64,000 nucleotides of DNA from Muscardinus avellanarius (Eukaryota > Chordata > Mammalia > Rodentia > Gliridae), in NCBI GenBank assembly GCA_963383645.1, contig OY726573.1, forward strand, positions 16,456,158 to 16,520,157, read 5' to 3'. The position numbers were made by a program, and so were the translations under genes. The notes under the pieces were generated by a model, which did not search any database, had not been told where the DNA came from, and worked only from the letters and a program-made list of their open reading frames with translations. The stretch's first letter is position 1, and every line of letters begins with the position of its first letter. Positions 35,014 to 45,900 of the stretch are shown one piece after another.

Positions 35014-35745
35014 ATGAGCCAGGCATGGTGGTGCACTCTTCTCCTTCTCCTTCTCCTCCTTCTCCTCCTTCTCCTCCTTCTCCTCCTCCTCCTCCTCCTC
35101 CTCCTCCTCCTCCTCCTCCTCCTCCTCCTCCTCCTTCTTCCTTTTTGTGGTACTGGGGTTCCTGGAAACCCTTCTACCTCCGGGCTACACTCCAGACCTA
35201 TTTTTATATTTTTATTTGGAAACAGGGTCTCTTAAGCCAGTGAGGCTGGCTTCGAACCTGCGCGATCCTCCTGTCTCCACCTCCCAAGTGCAAGGATTAC
35301 AAGCGTGCAGCACCACGTCTGGCTGGTGCACACTTCTTTTTTTTTTTTTTTTTTTGGTGGTACTGGGGTTCCTGGAAGCCCTTCTACCTCTGGGCTACAC
35401 TCCCAGACCTCTTTTTACATTTTATATTTGGAAACAGGGTCTCCTAAGCCAGCGCGCGTGGCTGGCTTCGAACCTGCGCGATCCTCCTGTCTCCGCCTCC
35501 CAAGTGCAAGGATTACAAGCGTGCAGCACCACGTCTGGCTGGTGCACACTTCTAATCCCAGCATTTGGGAGGCAGAGAATGGAGGATCACGGTTCGCAGC
35601 CAGCCTCAGCTACTTAGCGAAACCGTTTGCAACTCAGTGAGACCCTGTTCAAAAGTAAAAAGACTAAGAAATAGGTCTGGGGGTGTAGCTCGAAGGTATA
35701 ATGCCCCTGGTTCTATCTCCAGTACCACCCACCCACCCCCACACA
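35014..35745 (+). mobile_element. Sense SINE split twice at one site by antisense SINEs, with (CTC)n tail
   Basis: The host copy is at 35014-35036 and 35541-35745. Antisense type 2 copies at about 35037-35325 (with a (CTC)n tail at 35037-35132) and 35338-35540 are separated by ggtgcac-cttct repeats at about 35030, 35326 and 35541. Confidence 0.83.
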
Positions 35746-36134
35746 CAAAACAAACAAACAAACAAACAAACAAAACAAAACAACAAAAAAAACCACCAGA
35801 GATAAAAACAGCCAAACATTTTCAGTGGACTTGAGTGCCGATTTCTCCAAAGCTCCACAGCTGAGCACTGTAGCATATGTCATGAGTGGACTTCCAAATG
35901 CTGACCTCTGAAGCCCCATAATTGGGTGCCAAAGAATATGTAATGGGTCAGCACAATAACTCCTGTGGGTTCTTGGATAGCAGAGGGTCTCTCAAGTTAA
36001 ATGGCCTCAGGAGTTTCCTATATGAAGCCAGCCCATTAAAATTTAAAAGTATGGGCTTTGCTTTTTAAGAATAACCAAGTTCTGTTAAAACAATATCAAA
36101 GATTTCAGATTATATTTGTTTGTTTTTTGTTTTT
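35746..36134. other. Unassigned sequence
   Basis: After the AAAC run (to 35790) no family is recognised. Confidence 0.4.
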
Positions 36135-36335
36135 GCAATTCTGGGGATGAAACGCAGGGACATTTGACCTCTGAGCTACACCCCCAAGCCCGATTTTTTA
36201 TTCTTTATTTTGAAACAGGCTCTCACTAAGTTACGGAGGGCCTCACTAAGTAGCTGAGGCTGTCTGTGAGCCACAATCCTCCAGTCTCAGCCTCCCGAAT
36301 GCTGGGATTATAAGCGTGCACCACCATGCCAGGCT
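36135..36335 (-). mobile_element. Antisense type 1 SINE
   Basis: Flanked by gatttcagatt at 36099-36109 and 36336-36346. Confidence 0.88.
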
Positions 36336-36353
36336 GATTTCAGATTTTAAAAC

Positions 36354-36740
36354 TGAAACGTTGAAAATGGAGACAGGGAGTCGCGAAGGAGGTAAAATAC
36401 CAGCCTGTTTATCAAAAGCTGCTGCTTTATTTGGACCCGGCACTCTTGGGGAGTTAGCAGGCTGTGGGGGAAGGGACCAACGAGGCATGTGTTTGGAGAA
36501 TCACGCATAGTCCCAATTGGCCGACTGAGTCACGTGGCAGAGTGGAAGCACCGATGTTTTATAGGCATGCCGATGCTCTCGTGACATCTGTAGTCTTGAG
36601 ACCTCTGGAGTCTGTCTCATGTTTGGAGTCTCATGACACCTGGAGTCTCGCGATATCTCTGCTTCTGGCTTTCCGGGTTCTGCCTCCTGTCCCCGCTGAG
36701 GGGTCACGTGGGGGAAGGGGAGGGGGAACCCAACCTATCA
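36354..36740 (-). mobile_element. Antisense solo LTR, family B
   Basis: 387 bp from TGAAACGTTGAAAATGG to CAACCTATCA, with 5-bp duplication aaaac (36349-36353 and 36741-36745). Confidence 0.9.
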
Positions 36741-36745
36741 AAAAC

Positions 36746-36887
36746 CATATTTTTTCCTTCTCAATCTGTCTCCTTTCTACTTAAAATTTATTTCTTCTAT
36801 TCACCTCAGTGAGACCTCTTTCCAAATAAAAAAAATAAACAGGACTGAGGGTATAGCCAAGAGATAGAAGGTCCTAGGGTTCAGTCC

Positions 36888-36918
<31 letters not shown>

Positions 36919-37190
36919 GAAAAAAACTGAAGAATCACCATACTATAGTAGTTTTAAAAAAACCTTTTATGCAAAATCAATTTTAAGACTTTTATTATTG
37001 CCAGATATGGTGATGCATGCTTGTAATCTCAGCACTTGGGAGGCTGAGACAGGAGGATTACACAGGTTCGAAGCCAGCCTCAGCTACTTAGTGAGACCCT
37101 GTTTCCAAATAAAGTATAAAATAGGTCTGGGAGTATAGCCCGGAGGTAGAAAAGCCCCTGGGTTTCATCCCAGTACCACACACACACAAA
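36746..37190 (+). mobile_element. LTR fragment and two sense SINEs
   Basis: 36746-36800 resembles the outer end of LTR family F. A SINE tail with (CA)n (36803-36920) and a full copy (37003-37190) follow. Confidence 0.65.
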
Positions 37191-37389
37191 ATACTTTTAT
37201 TGAGGTACAATCATTCACCAGATAGTGACATAAACAACAGACTATATAACAATGGTAGCCCCCAATTATTATATTGCTTAGTAACACAGTAACACTGTAG
37301 TTGTCTTAGTGTAAGTACTCCAGGGTATATATACAATATATCCATGTGGCTGCTCCTCCTCCTCCTCCTCCTCCTCCTCCTCCTCCTTT
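37191..37389. other. Unassigned sequence and (CTC)n run
   Basis: Single-copy to 37350, then (CTC)n at 37352-37387. Confidence 0.5.
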
Positions 37390-38455
37390 TTCTTTTGGTG
37401 GTACTGGGGATTGAAACCAGGGGCCCTATTTTTTATTCTTTATTTGGAAACAGGGTTTGATTAAGTTGCAGAGGGCCTCATAAGTAGCTGAGGCTGGTGG
37501 TGAACCTGTGATACTCCTGTCTCAGTCTTCCAAGTACTGGGATTACAAGTGTGTGCCACCAACCTGGCATACTCCCAGTATTTTATTTTATTTTATTTTT
37601 TGTGTGGCACTGGGAATTGAACCCAGAGGCATTTTACTCCTGAGCTACATCCCCAGACCTATTATATTTTTATTTAGAAACAGGGTCTCACTAGGTTGAT
37701 AAGAGCCTCACTACTTGCTGAGGCTGTCTTTGAACCAGTGATCCACTTGTCTTAGCCTCCCAAGTACTGGGATTACCAGTGTGTGCCATCATGCTTGGCT
37801 CCTTTTTTATTTTTAAATTTAATTTTTTTGGCACTGAGACTCTTTAATTTTATTTAATATTTTATTTTGTTATTATTATTATTTTTTGCAGTACTGTGGA
37901 TGAAACCCAGGGGCATTCAACCTCTGAGCTATACACCCAGCCCTACTTTTTATTCTTTCTTTCTTTCTTTATTTATTATTATTATTTTTTTTTTGGTGGT
38001 ACTGGGGTTCCTGGAAGCCCTTCTACCTCCGGGCTACACTCCCAGACCTATTTTTTATACTTTTTAATTTGGAAACAGGGTCTCCTAAGCCAGCGTGCAC
38101 GGCTGGCTTTGAACCTGCGCGATCCTCCTGTCTCTGCCTCCCAAGCGCGGGGATTACAAGCGTGCGCCACCACGCCCGGCTTATTCTTTATTTTTTGAAA
38201 CAGGGTCTCACTGAGTTGCAAAGGGCCTTACTAAGTAGTAGCTGAGGCTGTCCTTGAACCCCGATCCTCCTCTCTCAGCCTCCCAAATGCTGGGAATATA
38301 AGCGTGTGCCACCACGCCCAGCTAATTTTTTTATTTTGAAAAAGGATCTCACTGGGTTGCTGAAAATCTTGTTACATTGCTGGCCTTGAACCTACAATTC
38401 TCCTGGCTCAGCCTCCCAAGTACTGGGATTTCAGGTGTGTGCCACCATGCCTGCC
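37390..38455 (-). mobile_element. Antisense SINE nest
   Basis: Copies at 37392-37575 and 37590-37800; a copy at 37880-37960 and 38182-38325 is split by a type 2 copy (37985-38181) with TTATTATT-type duplication; head-only copy at 38327-38455. Confidence 0.78.
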
Positions 38456-38520
38456 TCTCCTCCTCCTCCTCCTCCTCCTCCTCCTCCTCCTCCTCCTCTT
38501 CTTTCTCCTCCTCTTCTTTT
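38456..38520. repeat. (TCC)n microsatellite
   Basis: About 17 TCC repeats, then CTT interruptions. Confidence 0.95.
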
Positions 38521-38521
38521 T

Positions 38522-38596
38522 TGCAGTACTGGGGGTTGAACCCAGGGCTTATGTATGCTAGCAAGCCCTCTACCACTAAGTCACATCCCCAGGCCA
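38522..38596 (-). mobile_element. Monomeric ID element (tRNA-Ala-derived)
   Basis: On the minus strand it reads ggcctggggatgtgacttag, then ggtagagggcttgctagcat, with a ggttcaacccc B box. It is an ID monomer, not the composite. Confidence 0.85.
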
Positions 38597-38689
38597 TCAG
38601 TTGAAATTTCTTGAGAGCCTACTATGTGCAACGTGATCTTCTAAGTTGTGGGACACAGCGCTGAGCAAGACCATCAAAAGCCCCACATC

Positions 38690-38900
38690 TCTCTGGACAT
38701 GGTGGTGCACACGGGTAACCCCAGTACTTGGGAGGCTGAGACAGGAGGATTGCAGGTTCCAGGCCAGTCTCAGCAATTTAGTGAGACCCTCAGCAACTTG
38801 GTGAGACTTTGTTTCAAAATGAAAAATAATAAGAACTGGAGGTGTAGCTTGGAGGTAAAATGCCCCTGGGTTCAATCCCTAGTACCCCCCCCCCCAAAAA
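38690..38900 (+). mobile_element. Sense SINE
   Basis: Older composite copy ending in a C run and poly-A. Confidence 0.8.
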
Positions 38901-39157
38901 AAATCCCATTTCACTGTGGGCTGTGAACTCAAGCATCCAAGGGGGGGTCATCCAACAAAGAGAAAATGTCTGACAGCTGCTGAGGGTGAGGGAGGAGGAG
39001 TGGGACTGAGGCACCAGAGAACTCATGGGGCCCTCTGGTGAGGTTCTGTCCTCCCTTTCCCTTCTGTGGCTACTACTTAGCCCCACTAGGGTGAGTGAGC
39101 TATAAAATGCAAACAATTGTAAAGTTGGTGGATGGACTGCATTGTTCCATACTTTTT
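38901..39157. other. Unassigned single-copy sequence
   Basis: Nothing recognised. Confidence 0.4.
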
Positions 39158-39345
39158 TCTTTTTTGGTACTGGGATTTAACCCAGGGGCATTCGACCTCG
39201 GAGCAGTACTCTCAGCCCTTTTATATATTTTTAAATTTTGAAACAGGGTATTGCTAAGTTGCTGAGGCTGGCTTTGAACCTGAAATTCTGCTGTCTCAGC
39301 GTCCCAAATGCTGGGATCACTGGCATGCACCACCACGCCCAGCTG
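39158..39345 (-). mobile_element. Antisense SINE
   Basis: Flanked by gttccatactttt on both sides (about 39143 and 39345). Confidence 0.85.
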
Positions 39346-39694
39346 TTCCATACTTTTTGATGAGCTGTTTCCTGAGACTTTCCCAATGTACGTACCAAAG
39401 CAGCAGGCTTCTCTATCTTGGCTTTAAAAGCAAAGGAGGAGGGGAATCTGGGCGGGCCGTGTGCTGTGACCCTTGCATTCCTAATACCTGGGGGGTTGAG
39501 ACAGGAGGATTGCAAGTTCAAGAAGAGCCTTAGCAACTTAATGAGTGTTGTGCCTAGGCAAATGTCACAGGAACAGAAAAAAAGAGTGCACCAACCAAAC
39601 TTGGAAGATTAGTCTATTTAACCACAGGGCACTCAGTCCAGAGTGCAACCACGAGCTGAATGTACAAGTTTTTTTTGTTGTTGTTGTTTTTGTT

Positions 39695-39890
39695 CTTTGT
39701 TTTTTGGTGGTACTGGGGTTCCTGGAAGCCCTTCTACCTCCGGGCTACACTCCCAGACCTATTTTTACATTTTTATTTGGAAACAGGGTCTCCTAAGCCA
39801 GCGCACCTGGTGGCTGGCCTTGAACCTGCATGATCCTCCTGTCTCTTCCTCCCAAGCGCGGGGATTACAAGCGTGTGCCACCACGCCCGG
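39695..39890 (-). mobile_element. Type 2 SINE beside L1 chimera copy 2
   Basis: Complete young copy; its head end abuts the L1 target duplication. Confidence 0.88.
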
Positions 39891-40074
39891 CAACAAGGAG
39901 TTTTTTTTTTTAATTTATTTTTTATTGGTGCAATGTATTCATACATCATAATGGTATAAAGACAATACCTTTGTAGACATACATGCACACATCGCCCAGT
40001 TAGCCCCTACCCGATCCCCACCCCGTTCCCTCCCCATCCCTCCTTCCCATGCTTGGCTTAGTGGTTGACATCTA

Positions 40075-40966
40075 GTTTTATAGCAATTTATCCAATATTA
40101 ACGATGACAATCTCACATAACAGTTTCATTTGTCTGATACCAAGCTTTTGATGACTTAAAGATAACATTTCAATATTTCTTTTTGCTTTCTTTCTTACCA
40201 GAGAATATTTTTTTCTTTTTTTAGGTGAAACTATCATACATTTATTTATTTATTTTTCAGAAAAAATCTATCCTCATATGGAATATGGAGTCTAGACACC
40301 CAAAACAATCTCGAAGAAGAACAAAGTTAGAAGATGTATATTTTCTGATTTCAAACCATATAAAGCTACAATAATTGAAACAGTGTAGTACTATTCTAAA
40401 GGCAGATATATAAACCATTGGAGTTAAATAAAAGCCTAGAGATACATTCTTCCATATATTGTCAAGTTATTTTTGACAAGGTTTCCACGAACATTTGGTG
40501 GAGGAAATACTAATCTTTTAACTAAATATTGTTGAAAAATAATAATTATATGAAAAAGAATAAAATTGGACCCTTACCTAACACCATATACAAATATTAA
40601 CTCAAAATAGATAAAAGACCTAAATATAAATCTAAAGACTATAAACTTTTAGAAGAAAATCTGGGTCATAAAACCTCACAACATTGAAATTGGCAGTGAT
40701 TTCTTGGATATGATTTCAATGGCACAGGCAACAAAAGGGTAAATAAACTCCCTAAAAAATAAAAAATATTGTATATCCAAAGACAATGTAAACAGAGTTA
40801 AAAGTTACTGAGAGAATGGGATAAAATATTTCCAATTGCTATATCTGAAGGTATGTTAATATTCCAACTAGATATCCTAAAAATTAGCAACAATAAAAGC
40901 AAACAATACAGTTTAGAGATAGGTAAAAGACTAACATAAATAATGAATCTCCACAGATAACCAATC
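40075..40966 (+). mobile_element. Captured sense-oriented ORF2 segment, copy 2
   Basis: It matches 5725-6850 from end to end apart from the SINE there, with the same junction next to the ORF1 stop (gataaccaatcttagttgtc). Confidence 0.85.
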
Positions 40967-41884
40967 TTAGTTGTCTGTTGGATGGAAAATCTTGTTTCTC
41001 TGGTTTTGGTGTGTGTTACCTATTTCTTCTTTGTAGTTAATCTCTTTGAGTATTTTCTCTAGCACTGGTTTTGAAGACATAAATTCCTTCAGTTTCCGTT
41101 TGTTGTGGAAGCTTCTTATTTCCCCATCTAATTTGATAGAAAGTTTTGCTGGGTAGGAAATTTTTGGCTGAAAGTTGTTTTCTTTCAGAGTTTGGAATAT
41201 GTTACTCCAAGCCCTTCTGGCTCTCATGACTTGGTTTGGGAAGTCTGGAGTGATTCTAATTGGTTTGCCTCTGAATGTCACTTGGCCCTTTGTTTTTGTT
41301 GCCTTTAAGATTCTCTGCTTGGCTTCCACAGTGGTCATTTTGACAATTATGTGGCGTGGGGGTCCTCTTCTCTGATCCTGTCTAAAGGGAGTTCTATAAG
41401 TTTCCTGGATCTGTGTATCGACCTCTTGCTCTACGTTTGGAAAATTTTCTGCTATTACTTCCTTGAAAAGATTGTTGATCCCTTTGGTTTCACCTTCTTT
41501 TCCCTCCTCTATTCCAATTATTCTTAGGTTAGCTCTCTTAAAATGGGCCCATATTTCTTCAATGTCAGATTCCTGCTGTCGGATTTTTTTTTCTAGATTA
41601 GAAACTATGCGTTCATTTTTTGAATGATCATCTTCTAGGAGCGAGATTCTATTCTCCATGTGGTCTAATCGGTTGTTTGTACTTTGAATTGAGGCCTTTA
41701 CGTCATTAATTGCATCCTTTATCTCTCTTTGGCTCTCTCTGAATTCTTTTCAAAACACCTCTATTATTTCTACAGTTATTTTCCTGATTTGATCTTCTAG
41801 AGATCTCTGAATTTCTGTTTTATCAGGTTCTGATGTTGTGGGGTTGTGGGCATTCATTGCCCCATTGTTATTCCTCTTTCCCAT
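40967..41884 (-). pseudogene. L1 ORF1, copy 2, one in-frame stop
   Basis: Exactly the same length (918 bp with stop) as copy 1 and nearly the same protein. The stop is a TGA in the N-terminal coiled-coil region (EVF then stop, near 41750), where copy 1 reads CGA; copy 1's own stop is CGA here. The RRM and C-terminal domain are intact (41659-40967). Confidence 0.9.
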
Positions 41885-42308
41885 GATTTTGGAAGTTTGT
41901 GCCTTCTCTGGGTTCTTCCCTGGGTCACTACGACTTCACTTAAGGTGCTCTGAATCTCGAGTCTGTGGTATCTCAGTCCCCACTGTTAAGTTGGGTCCTG
42001 CACTCATGTGACTTTGTGTCACATGACCTCTGCAGGGCAAGGGAGGGGCTGAAACCCCCGCGAGAATTGGGCGTTCCCGCGAGTAAACCCTCCTCTCGCG
42101 AGATGCATACCTTGAAAAGGAGAGCCCGCGTCCTCAAGCTTCGGACAGGCGCGCGGGCCCCACGGTGCCTCGCCCTGATCCCCGGGAGAGCCGTGCCATT
42201 AAAACTTTACATGCCACGTGTACCGGACCTCTCTCGTGTTTTTCACACTCCGCCGTACTCACTTATTTTTTATTTTACTCGCATTAATTTTTTATTTTAC
42301 TTATCATT

Positions 42309-42326
42309 TGGTGCCGAACCGGGAGA
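42309..42326 (+). promoter_or_regulatory. tRNA-Phe-like primer-binding site, copy 2
   Basis: TGGTGCCGAACCGGGA; agrees with a tRNA-Phe site after a 2-base deletion. Confidence 0.7.
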
Positions 42327-42529
42327 ACTCTTGGGTCCCTCCCCATTTTTTTCTTTTTTTTCCTTTTTTCTCCTTTTATTTTTACTTTCTTTTTGAGCCC
42401 CAGACTCTCTGACCCGCCAGCAGCTCGACTGTGAGGTCCCACACCAGCGCTCCGCTTGCAGGCATTGCTCCCGCCACTGCCGCCACTGCTGCCCCATGCC
42501 TGCCTGGACCGTAAGCCTTCTTCCCCAGC

Positions 42530-42943
42530 CCCGTGCTCTCCGGGCGAGCCGGTGGCCTTCTTCCCGCCCCGAGCTCTGCTGAGAGCTCACGGCCATCTTT
42601 TCGGCCCCGCGCTCTGTTGAGAGCCGGCGGCCTTTTTCCCGCCCCGGGCTCTGCTGAGAGTCCGCGGCCATCTTTCCAGCCCCGAGCTCTGCTGAGAGCT
42701 CGCGGCCATCTTTCCAGCCCCGAGCTCTGCTGAGAGCCGGTGGCCATCTTTCTGATCCCACGCTCTGCTGAGAGTCTGCGGCCATCTTTCCAGCTCCGAG
42801 CTCTGCTGAGAGCTCGCGGCCATCTTTTCAGCCCCGCGCTCTGCTGAGAGCCGGTAGCCATCTTTCTGGCCCCAAACTCTGCTGAGAGCCGGTGGCCATC
42901 TTTTCCCACCCATGTGCTCTCTTCCGGAGCGCCGGCGGCCATC
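42530..42943 (+). repeat. Tandem array of hairpin plus GGCCATCTTT units, copy 2
   Basis: About nine units. Unit order and number differ from copy 1, so the array has changed by unequal exchange or template slippage since their common ancestor. Confidence 0.9.
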
Positions 42944-45900
42944 TTCCGCGGCCACCACCGCCGCGGTGTGCAGGCTCCACCGGCCGCCAGGCTGCTAGTT
43001 CCACCCGCCCGGAGCTAGGCTCCTTGGGTGATGCTGGCACCTGTTCTACTTGCTGACCTCCTGCACGGGCCAGGACCTCTGCCTGCCGCTTGGACCTCCT
43101 AAAACCGCCGTACCAGCTCGGCGCTCCAGTCACCACCAGGACCTCTGGCCGATTTGCCCCGCCCGCCCTGAGCCAGGCTCATTGGGCGGCGCACAGCCGG
43201 CTTCGGTGTCCGCCACAGTCACCCGCGCCAGGCGTAGCTCTACTTGCTGCTGCTGCTCCGTTTCACCCGCCCAAGCCAGGCTCACTGGCGGTGCTCCTCG
43301 GGGCCCAGCCTCAGCGACTGCCACGTGCCTGGAAGCCATTTTGTCTCCACGCCGCGGGCCCGGCAAGCCATGCCGCCTGCGCACCCCCACTGATCCTGCC
43401 TGCGCCAGCCGCCAGTGCTGTCCACACCAGCCACCGGCATCCACGTGCCCCAGCTCCACCACGCTCCCAGCAGCTTCTCAGCACTTCTGTCGTAGCCAGC
43501 GCTGGCTGGCAACACTTCACTCCGGTAAACTGCCTCCTTCCCTTGGTTAGCGGGTTCCAGACTTGGGTCTTCCGGTCCACTGGGACCCAAAAATCCAAGC
43601 GCTTGGTGACCCATTGTCCCCTGGTCCACTGGGACCACCCTGCGGATGACCAGGTCATCCTCCGGTTTTGAGAAGGAATGAAGACATTCTTCCCTATCTC
43701 TTAACCTCTGTTTCCGAACGATTGAGCAGGGAAATCGGGGATGCCCATTTCCTGTTCTTCATTTCCGCCCGTGAACCAATTATGGGGAGTCGAACCTTTA
43801 TACTAGCAGATGCCCTGAGAGCCTGTCTGCCTTGATACGAGTTGGGAAATAGGTTGCGGTGGCCCAGGAATAGTTAGGAACTTTTATAAGCAGTCTGGTA
43901 TCCCTCCAAATGCTCTCCCCCATCAGCTTCCATTTATTTTCCCGCCAGCTGCCATTTTGTGATGGCGCATAGTCGCTGCCTGGTGATGTCACAGTCGCCA
44001 TCTTGGCCCGCGCCAGACTGCAATTTTGCTGGGCGGCCCGCGTGGGCGCGCCCTAGGTGCTGTGGGAAATTCCGGGCCGGGGCTGGGGCGACACCCTCTG
44101 CCCGTGGGGAGTCTGCGTTGCCATTCTTGCCGGACACCAGCCCCGGGACGCGCTCTTTGTGAGTATAGGTCCGTCGCAGCTGACAGAACCTTAACATGGC
44201 ATCTAAGTTTTAATTCCAGAGAGAAACAGGCGGAAATGGAGCATACACTCCGACTTTGCCAAAAAGCAGATCCCTGGTAGCTCCCCTTCGGCTGGTGGTG
44301 GCGGCTCAGCCCCCTGGAGCGCCACCTAGGTGTGGAGGACTGCAACAACAACTACCTCCAGGAGCCTGCCTCAAGTGGGGCAAAGCCACGCCTACCAATC
44401 AGACTGCTCGGCGTGTGGCCAGGAGGGCCACTGGAACAGTGCCCTTGGAAAAGGCCCTTGCCTGTTCAAGCCTCCTCAAGCGCACAACACTAAGCTGTCC
44501 AGGGTAACCTCCAATTCGCACTGCAGCTATGCACCCACCTGCACCCCCTTCTGGGGGACTGGACTCCCGACTCCTCCCGGCCTGGGGCCCCTGATGACGC
44601 CCCTTGACAGCAGGAAGAAGCTAGAGGGTCCAACGTCATCCATTATCCCTACCATCAAAAGGCCGGAATGTTAAGTTGGGTCCTGCACTCATGTGACTTT
44701 GTGTCACATGACCTCTGCAGGGCAAGGGAGGGGCTGAAACCCCCGCGAGAATTGGGCGTTCCCGCGAGTAAACCCTCATCTCGTGAGATGCATACCTTGA
44801 AAAGGAGAGCCCGCGTCCTCAAGCTTCGGACAGGCGCGTGGGCCCCACGGTGCCTCGCCCTGATCCCCGGGAGAGCCGTGCCATTAAAACTTTACATGCC
44901 ACGTGTACCGGACCTCTCTCGTGTTTTTCACACTCCGCCGTACTCACTTATTTTTTATTTTACTCGCATTAATTTTTTATTTTACTTATCACCCACTAAT
45001 CCTTTACTGGGTTGTATCACAGAGTCTCAGACCCTGGGAGTCAATCGAGGCTGCTTTAGACCATGGGGGGTGCCAGGTTGGGCGTTCTCCTATGATGTGA
45101 TATCTCTGCCACCGCCACTCCCCCACTGGGTCAAGTCCCTGGGAGTACAGTACTGGGATTTCTCCTCTAGGGGCCACAATTTGACTCACTGTTGTTGAGT
45201 GCACAGATGGAGGTGTCGTGGACTCGGTGAATTCGCTGCCGCTGCCACCGGTAGCAATATCGCGCTGCGCCATGCCCTCTGCCGTGAGGCTGGTGTATTT
45301 CTTTTCTGTTTTTGAGCTCTGCTCTGAGTTCCTGCAGGGTGTGCTGAGCCCAGCCTCTGGGAGCTTTAGATGCTCCCTGCGATGAAAAATCTGCTGAATT
45401 CCACCCAGCTGTTTTGCAGTGGCTCACCTCGGCTCGCTGTCCGCTGCTCCTCTCTGGAGCCTCGTGGGCTGTTGAGTGCGTTGGTCTGGTGCCGTCTGGT
45501 GAGTTCGCTGCTGCCGCCGGCAGTAAGGCACTGCTGCCACATCCTCAGGCGTGAGGCCGGCGTATCTCCTCTGTGGCTCTGAGCTCTGTTATGAGTTCCC
45601 TTCCTCTCTGGAGCCTTGTGCTGCAAGGTAAAATGCCGCCCGACGCTTCGTGCCGCGGCTCCGGCTGCAGCACTGCAGTCTGGTTTCTTTCTGGTGTCTC
45701 ATTTTTCCAGCCCTCTTTTTCTCTGTCCCTTGAAATTACATTTTTTGTTTCTCTGCTGATGGTGTTTTCTGGCTATGAAAGGCGCTGATTTTGTGGTAAT
45801 AGAGATTGGTTGTTAGCGGGGCTCGTAAGCCCCGCTTTTCTCAGTCGCCATCTTCCCGGAAGTCCAGTCAACAAGGAGTTTTTAAAGGTGAAAGCCATGC

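Larger units (their letters stand above)
41984..44991 (+). mobile_element. Complete non-autonomous LTR retrotransposon, copy 2 (3008 bp), young
   Basis: Bounded by cccac (41979-41983 and 44992-44996). LTRs are 41984-42306 and 44669-44991, both 323 bp, with three differences by eye. Internal order is as in copy 1: primer site, tandem array, leader, gag ATG (43782-43784) followed by early stop, nucleocapsid/protease piece (about 44200-44450), polypurine-like aaaaggccggaa. No retroviral enzyme is encoded. Confidence 0.92.
39906..45868 (-). mobile_element. Chimeric L1 derivative, copy 2, interrupted by an LTR element
   Basis: Flanked by the 15-bp duplication caacaaggagttttt (39891-39905 and 45869-45883). 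On the minus strand it has the same order as copy 1: 5'UTR (from 45868), ORF1 (41884-40967), oppositely oriented ORF2 piece, 3'UTR and poly-A at 39906. The non-autonomous LTR element 41984-44991 sits in its 5'UTR; without it the element is about 2.95 kb. The 5'UTR carries about 300 bp (near 45400-45740) that copy 1 lacks. Confidence 0.9.

Noticed and set aside
38522..38596. tRNA-Ala gene
   Set aside because: The similarity is to ID SINEs, which derive from tRNA-Ala. The anticodon arm does not fold as a tRNA and it has SINE context.
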